Program-made: the position numbers and the translations under genes
Assembly (NCBI GenBank): GCA_937879855.1
Contig: CALFMO010000006.1
Location: 496,001-560,000, forward strand
Direction of reading: 5' to 3'
Source: an uncultured Acidobacteriaceae bacterium
GTDB lineage: Bacteria > Acidobacteriota > Terriglobia > Terriglobales > Acidobacteriaceae
DNA length: 64,000 nucleotides
The notes under the pieces: generated by a model
Database searches by the model: none
Told to the model about the DNA's origin: nothing
The model's input: the letters and a program-made list of their open reading frames with translations, nothing else
Shown: in pieces, positions 60,150 through 64,000 of the stretch
How the letters are laid out: every line of letters starts with the position of its first letter
Position numbering within the stretch: the first letter of the stretch is position 1

Positions 60150-60281
60150 AGGCGTCGCAAAAGCTATTATCTCAGCGCAGCCACGAGTCTACCGGAGGCG
60201 GGGAATCCATGCATAACCTACGAGACTGCACAGCCTTCGGTGCCTTGCGAAGGACGACAAGAATACGGCAATTGGAAAAGT

Positions 60282-60764
60282 TCAGTTCGAAATGCCGCTC
60301 GCCGAAGGTTGCACTTGTGTCACGCTTTTGGTTGTCTCGGCAGATGGCTTCCCGCCCGGCGTTCCGGGCTGCGGGGCATACTTCGAGGCGCACTTGGCCT
60401 GCAGTTGCTTCGCATGAAACACGCCATCGCGATCGAAACGCCCATCCGCCAGCGCCTGTGAATCATCTTTGAAGGTGTCGGGCGGCGCCTCCGTCCCGGT
60501 ATAGTCCACGCGAAGTGTCTGATCTTCTTCCATCAACACAAATTGCACGTGCGTTCCTGTGCGTTTGATCGAGCCGGGCTGTACGTTCCCGGCAACCCGC
60601 AAGCGCTTGGAGTAAGCGCCATCGCCCATCTTGTGCAGTTCTTTAATCGTGACGTAGTAGCTCTTGCTGTCCTGCACGCCTGTATAGGCCAGATAGCCAA
60701 GCAGCAGCAGAATTACCGCCGTCGCTCCGCCGAACTTAAGATAGGTCTTGGCTTGATTCGACAT
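60282..60764 (-). CDS. ccmE: CcmE, heme chaperone of CxxxY type
   Basis: This 160-residue protein has an N-terminal helix (FGGATAVILLLLGYLAYTG) and a periplasmic OB-fold beta domain: RVAGNVQPGSIKRTGTHVQFVL, LRVDYTGTEAPPDTFKDDSQA and FHAKQLQAKCASKY. The heme-binding site in common CcmE is HxxxY; here the residue is Cys125 with Tyr129, a variant known from Desulfovibrio and other non-standard System I pathways. The C-terminal tail is flexible and Ser/Thr-rich. It takes heme from CcmC for cytochrome c assembly. Confidence 0.9.
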   Translation of the reverse strand: MSNQAKTYLKFGGATAVILLLLGYLAYTGVQDSKSYYVTIKELHKMGDGAYSKRLRVAGNVQPGSIKRTGTHVQFVLMEEDQTLRVDYTGTEAPPDTFKDDSQALADGRFDRDGVFHAKQLQAKCASKYAPQPGTPGGKPSAETTKSVTQVQPSASGISN

Positions 60765-61032
60765 AAATTCCCCGCGTGAATTCCGCCCACTGTTAAAACT
60801 CTACGCGTCACTGACCCGAGAAGCAAGATTCCGGGCCCGGCGTCGCGCCGCTGCACGCAAAGAACTGATCGTCTGCATCGGGGAAACGCATGCCGCTAAC
60901 CTCACCTGATTTTATTTTCAAGAGTTTACAGAAGCCCCATTCGCACCGATAGCGCCAATCAAATGTTTCAATTTCCCTTCCGGCATTCGATCGAGTATCT
61001 GTAGGAGAACAGGAATTCAAGAAGGAACCGCT

Positions 61033-61275
61033 ATGACCAGCCAGAACAAAAGAGAAGGTCGCAAACTCCACAGTGAGGCTCTTAGCCCGTGCGATCCCGC
61101 TGAAATGCTGGACCAACTGCTGGCCTTGGATCGCATGCTGATCGAAGTTTCTATGCGCCTCTACAAAGTCCCGCGGCGCGAGCGGTTTACCATGCGAGCA
61201 CAAAACCGCCGCTTGCACGACGCGGTGCGGCAACATCTGCCGCGGCTTCTGAAACCATCTCGCAGTCAATTCTGA
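61033..61275 (+). CDS. Small protein of unknown function
   Basis: The 80-residue frame has GAAGGA six bases before its ATG and a helical, charged composition with AEMLDQLLALDRMLIEVS. No signal peptide or known domain was seen. The opposite-strand frame over the same bases has no ribosome binding site support. It lies divergent from ccmE, upstream of the pyrophosphatase gene. Confidence 0.5.
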   Translation: MTSQNKREGRKLHSEALSPCDPAEMLDQLLALDRMLIEVSMRLYKVPRRERFTMRAQNRRLHDAVRQHLPRLLKPSRSQF

Positions 61276-61363
61276 TCTCTACCGCAAGCCACGCACTGCT
61301 GATCGCCCCGCCGAATCCCGCCTGCGTCCGCTAGAATAAAAATCTGTTAACACCCTTCATCTT

Positions 61364-61915
61364 ATGATCCATCCCTGGCACGACGTCACTCCCGGCGACA
61401 AGCTTCCTCACGAGTTCGATTGCGTCATCGAAATCCCCTTCGGCTCCAGCGTGAAATACGAACTGGACAAATCGAGCGGCCTGATCCGCCTCGACCGCAT
61501 TCTCTATTCAGCCGTCTACTATCCCGCGAACTACGGCTTCATTCCGCAAACGCTCGCCGAAGACGACGATCCGCTCGACGTGCTGGTTCTCTGCCAGGAG
61601 CCGGTCGTTCCATTGACCATCATCCACGCGCGCGCCATCGGCCTGATGACGATGATCGACGCCGGCAAGCAAGATCACAAAATTATCGCCGTGGCCACCG
61701 AGGATCCTGAGTTCAACTCTTATCGCAACGCTTCAGAGATGCCGCCCCACCGGCTGTTGATGCTGCGCCGCTTTTTTCAGGACTATAAGCAACTCGAAGG
61801 CAAGGCCGTCGAAGTCGATGAGATACGCCCGCCCGCGGAAGCCTATCCCATCATCCTCGACGCGCTTCACCGCTACAGCGAACAACGCCGCAAAGGTTTC
61901 AAGGTCGCGAAGTAA
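61364..61915 (+). CDS. ppa: Inorganic pyrophosphatase
   Basis: This 183-residue family I pyrophosphatase contains VIEIPFGSSVKYELDK, YPANYGFIPQTLAEDDDPLDVLVL (with the DxDPLD metal motif) and a late VDEIRPPAEAYPIILD. All metal-binding Asp/Glu are present. It is slightly longer than E. coli PPase and of the bacterial type. It hydrolyses PPi to drive nucleotide-sugar, PAPS and other syntheses. Confidence 0.95.
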   Translation: MIHPWHDVTPGDKLPHEFDCVIEIPFGSSVKYELDKSSGLIRLDRILYSAVYYPANYGFIPQTLAEDDDPLDVLVLCQEPVVPLTIIHARAIGLMTMIDAGKQDHKIIAVATEDPEFNSYRNASEMPPHRLLMLRRFFQDYKQLEGKAVEVDEIRPPAEAYPIILDALHRYSEQRRKGFKVAK

Positions 61916-62032
61916 TCGGTGGGTCTATCCCTGCAACGAGCCAACATCAAAGTACAGCGCCCTTAGCTTAGAGTGCCGTCTATTTGTGGGCGAGCGGTTC
62001 GGTTCGCAGTGGAAAATACAGCAAAATAGTGC

Positions 62033-62064
62033 TTGACTTATTGTACTAATAGTGTGGTACACTA
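62033..62064 (+). promoter_or_regulatory. Promoter/operator of the GntR-slipin operon
   Basis: TTGACT (62033-62038) is a good minus-35. TAGTGT-GGT-ACACTA (62050-62064) is a perfect 15-base dyad overlapping a minus-10 candidate (TACACT, 19-base spacer) and ending seven bases before the gntR ATG. The dyad is a likely autoregulation site of the GntR protein. Confidence 0.6.
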
Positions 62065-62070
62065 ACACGC

Positions 62071-62469
62071 ATGGGAAGAAATGGCAGCGCACTCCGGTTC
62101 GCGATCGATCTGCAGAGCGGTGTCCCAGTCTACCGCCAGCTGATCGATCAGGTGCGAAGCGGAATTGCCTCCGGCTCGCTGACCGCAGGAGACCAGCTCC
62201 CGACGGTGCGCCAGCTCGCCGTCGACCTGGCCATCAATCCCAATACCGTAATGCGCGCCTATCGTGAACTGGAACTTGGCGGCCTGCTGGAAACTCATCA
62301 AGGCACTGGGACCTTCATCACCAAGAAGAAACTGGAAAGAAATTCACCGGAACGAGAACGTCACCTCGGCCAAATGGCCGGAGAATTCGCGGCGCGTGCG
62401 GGCGCCGCAGGGTTCGCCTTGGAAGATGTGATCGATCGTCTGCGCGATTTGTTGCCGAAAAGGAGATAG
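62071..62469 (+). CDS. GntR-family regulator (YtrA type)
   Basis: This 132-residue protein has a GntR winged HTH: VPVYRQLIDQVRSGIASGSL, LPTVRQLAVDLAINPNTVMR and AYRELELGGLLETHQGTGT. A short helical C-terminal tail (about 45 residues) without an effector domain identifies the YtrA subgroup, which commonly regulates membrane proteins and transporters next to it. It lies six bases before the slipin gene and its own start is covered by a dyad operator candidate, so it probably represses itself and the slipin. Confidence 0.9.
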   Translation: MGRNGSALRFAIDLQSGVPVYRQLIDQVRSGIASGSLTAGDQLPTVRQLAVDLAINPNTVMRAYRELELGGLLETHQGTGTFITKKKLERNSPERERHLGQMAGEFAARAGAAGFALEDVIDRLRDLLPKRR

Positions 62470-62474
62470 GCATC

Positions 62475-63344
62475 ATGGCGAAAATTCGAATGAACGAAGT
62501 CAGCGGCATCGCACTCTTGCTGTTCGTCATCAGCATCGTGATCGGCATTGCAGTCTCGCAGGCCGTGCACCATCCGGCCCCGGCTATCTTCGGAGCTCTG
62601 GTCGGCCTTTACTTCCTGTTCGCGATCAAAGTCGTGCGCCAGTGGGAGAAGGTCGCGGTCCTGCGTATGGGCCGCTACGTCGGCCTGCGCGGCCCCGGTC
62701 TCTGCCACATCATCCCGGTCGTCGAGACGCTCAGCCCCTACGTGGACCAGCGCGTCCGCGTGGCCAGCGTCTCCGCGGAATCGACGCTCACTCGCGACAC
62801 CGTTCCCGTGAACGTCGATGCCATCGTCTTCTGGATGGTGTGGAATGCAGAGAAATCCATTCTCGAAGTCGAGAACTTCATTGAGGCCATCATGCTCAGC
62901 GCGCAAACCGCGCTGCGCGAGTCGATCGGCCGCCACGAACTGGCGCAAATGATTACCGAACGCGAAACTCTCGGCCGCGAGTTGCAACGCATCCTCGACG
63001 AAAAGACGAATCCCTGGGGCATCACCGTGCAATCGGTCGAAATTCGTGATGTGAAAATTCCGCAAGGCCTGGAAGATGCCATGTCGCGGCAGGCGCAAGC
63101 GGAGCGCGAGCGCCAGGCCAGAATCATTCTGGGCCAGGCCGAAAAAGAAATCGCCGACAGCTTTGTGCAGGCCGCAACCTCCTACACCGAGAATCCCGTG
63201 GCCTTGCATCTGCGCGCCATGAACATGCTCTACGAAGCAATCAAAGAGAAGGGTTCCATGGTCATCGTGCCTTCGTCTGCAGTAGAAACCATGGGCCTGG
63301 GCGGAACCCTCGCAACCGCGTCACTCGGCGGAGCAAAACCGTAA
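62475..63344 (+). CDS. Slipin/SPFH (band 7) family protein
   Basis: This 289-residue protein has two N-terminal helices (VSGIALLLFVISIVIGIAV and PAIFGALVGLYFLFAIKV), then an SPFH domain: VRQWEKVAVLRMGRYVG, RGPGLCHIIPVVET, VNVDAIVFWMVWNAEK, ALRESIGRHELAQMI, and GITVQSVEIRDVKIP. A coiled-coil/AxEREA-rich segment (SRQAQAERERQARI) follows. This order is typical of slipin/stomatin-like scaffold proteins. It is not accompanied by an NfeD protein here. The gene is co-transcribed with gntR and followed by the secreted ExbD-like gene. Confidence 0.93.
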   Translation: MAKIRMNEVSGIALLLFVISIVIGIAVSQAVHHPAPAIFGALVGLYFLFAIKVVRQWEKVAVLRMGRYVGLRGPGLCHIIPVVETLSPYVDQRVRVASVSAESTLTRDTVPVNVDAIVFWMVWNAEKSILEVENFIEAIMLSAQTALRESIGRHELAQMITERETLGRELQRILDEKTNPWGITVQSVEIRDVKIPQGLEDAMSRQAQAERERQARIILGQAEKEIADSFVQAATSYTENPVALHLRAMNMLYEAIKEKGSMVIVPSSAVETMGLGGTLATASLGGAKP

Positions 63345-63374
63345 ATACAGTGCAGTTCGAGAGAAGGAGGTCGT

Positions 63375-64000
63375 ATGAACTACTTACTGTCAGTATGTTT
63401 GACCACTTTAACTATCGCTTCAAGCGCCATGCCCGCCGCGTCCGCGCAAACTCCGGCGATGCGTCAAGGCGTCAGCGTGCAATTAGCCCCCACCAGCAAT
63501 GCCACACCTATGCCGGAAGCGGACAGCGAAGATGCCTGGATCGTGGCGGTTGCCGCCGATGGCAAGATCTACTTCGGAACTGAGCCGGTCACGCCCGCGA
63601 GTTTGGTGGACGAGATGAAAGCCCGTCCCCGCAATCGCGATGCGAAGCTCTACATCAAAGCCGACGCTCGGGCTAGCTTTGGCGACGTCGAGAAAGTTTT
63701 GAACGTAGCGAAGCCCGATCTCTTTGAATCGGCAGTGCTCCTGACCAATCAGAACGAAACTTCGGCCCTAGGAAAATTGGTCGCGCCGAAAGGCTTAGAG
63801 GTACTTCTCACCTCCGCGCCTTCCGACGCTGTCGTCGTCGAAGTGCACAACTCCGCCCAGTCGCGCCCCTCGCTGAAAGTCAACCATCGTGAAATCGCCG
63901 CGTCCAACCTGCAAGCCGCGCTAAACCAATCTCTACAGAATCGGACAGACAGAGTTGTTGAGATTAAAGCGGAAGGCTCGTTGCCCTTCGCCCAAGTCGC
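63375..64000 (+). CDS. Secreted protein with tandem ExbD/TolR-like domains (3' end outside window)
   Basis: A frame starts with ATG at 63375, with AAGGAGG at 63364-63370, and is open to the window end (about 209 codons). It begins with a signal peptide (MNYLLSVCLTTLTIASSAMP, cleavage probably after ASA). GVSVQLAPTSNATPMPEADS and VAADGKIYFGTEPVTPASLV then LYIKADARASFGDVEKVLNV and ESAVLLTNQ match the periplasmic ExbD/TolR fold. A second, weaker copy starts at KGLEVLLTSAPSDAVVVEV and continues to the end. The family's usual membrane anchor with its conserved Asp is replaced by a signal peptide, so it cannot be a normal energy-coupling ExbD. It is 30 bases after the slipin gene. Confidence 0.75.
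   Translation, partial: MNYLLSVCLTTLTIASSAMPAASAQTPAMRQGVSVQLAPTSNATPMPEADSEDAWIVAVAADGKIYFGTEPVTPASLVDEMKARPRNRDAKLYIKADARASFGDVEKVLNVAKPDLFESAVLLTNQNETSALGKLVAPKGLEVLLTSAPSDAVVVEVHNSAQSRPSLKVNHREIAASNLQAALNQSLQNRTDRVVEIKAEGSLPFAQV

Noticed and set aside
60808..61269. 153-codon minus-strand frame opposite the small gene at 61033
   Set aside because: No ribosome binding site and no domain; the plus-strand frame has GAAGGA at the right distance.
62361..63209. 282-codon minus-strand frame opposite gntR and slipin
   Set aside because: The plus-strand genes have good ribosome binding sites and domains; this frame has none.
63350..63583. 77-codon plus-strand frame at the right edge
   Set aside because: It lies in a different frame from the signal-peptide/ExbD-like gene, which has AAGGAGG and stays open to the window end.

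Overview
The window looks like chromosome of an Acidobacteriota (Terriglobia/Korobacter-like) bacterium. This is inferred from gene content and style: moderately G+C-rich DNA, SBBP/DUF11 secreted proteins, an exosortase/PEP-CTERM locus joined to an exopolysaccharide operon, and AGCTTTC-type intergenic repeats. No rRNA, tRNA, CRISPR array or transposase was seen. Almost all of it is an envelope-polysaccharide and protein-sorting region, with a cytochrome c maturation operon and some housekeeping genes at the right end.

Left part (1-8.8 kb): two paralogous multi-pass membrane proteins (one cut by the window edge), a GT39-like glycosyltransferase and a GT2, then a plus-strand sulfate operon: bifunctional ATP sulfurylase/APS kinase, TauE/SafE transporter and CysQ-like phosphatase. 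It could supply PAPS and remove PAP, but no sulfotransferase is visible here.

Polysaccharide modification part (7.9-28 kb): three methyltransferase genes (one fused to an APH-type kinase domain), two NodB deacetylases, a formyltransferase-like protein, a flippase, a GT4, a nucleotide-sugar 6-dehydrogenase, a heparinase II/III-family protein and an asparagine synthetase-like amidotransferase. Two secreted proteins (9.0-11.4 kb and 20.9-22.3 kb) share a C-terminal module and bracket much of this set.

EPS operon (28.1-43.1 kb, minus strand), in transcription order: degenerate Fis-type regulator, Wza-like export protein, outer-membrane barrel candidate, Wzz-like chain-length protein, ExeA-like ATPase, BY-kinase, WcaJ-like phosphoglycosyltransferase, GT2, O-antigen-ligase-like protein, second AsnB, tandem GT4-GT4 fusion. 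Several junctions are ATGA overlaps or gaps of a few bases.

Sorting and regulation part (43.4-52.9 kb): exosortase, EpsI, a TPR lipoprotein, a PEP-CTERM substrate, a sigma-54 activator, a PilZ protein, a soluble histidine kinase and its NtrC-type response regulator. A sigma-54-type promoter (GG-N10-GC) and an upstream dyad lie before the PEP-CTERM gene, so a local sigma-54 circuit probably controls the sorted protein.

Right part (52.9-64 kb): a large SBBP/DUF11 secreted protein, a second PilZ protein, a repeat-rich convergent gap, ccmEABCD (CcmE of the CxxxY type), a small unknown gene, inorganic pyrophosphatase, and a GntR-slipin pair followed by a secreted protein with ExbD-like domains that runs off the window.
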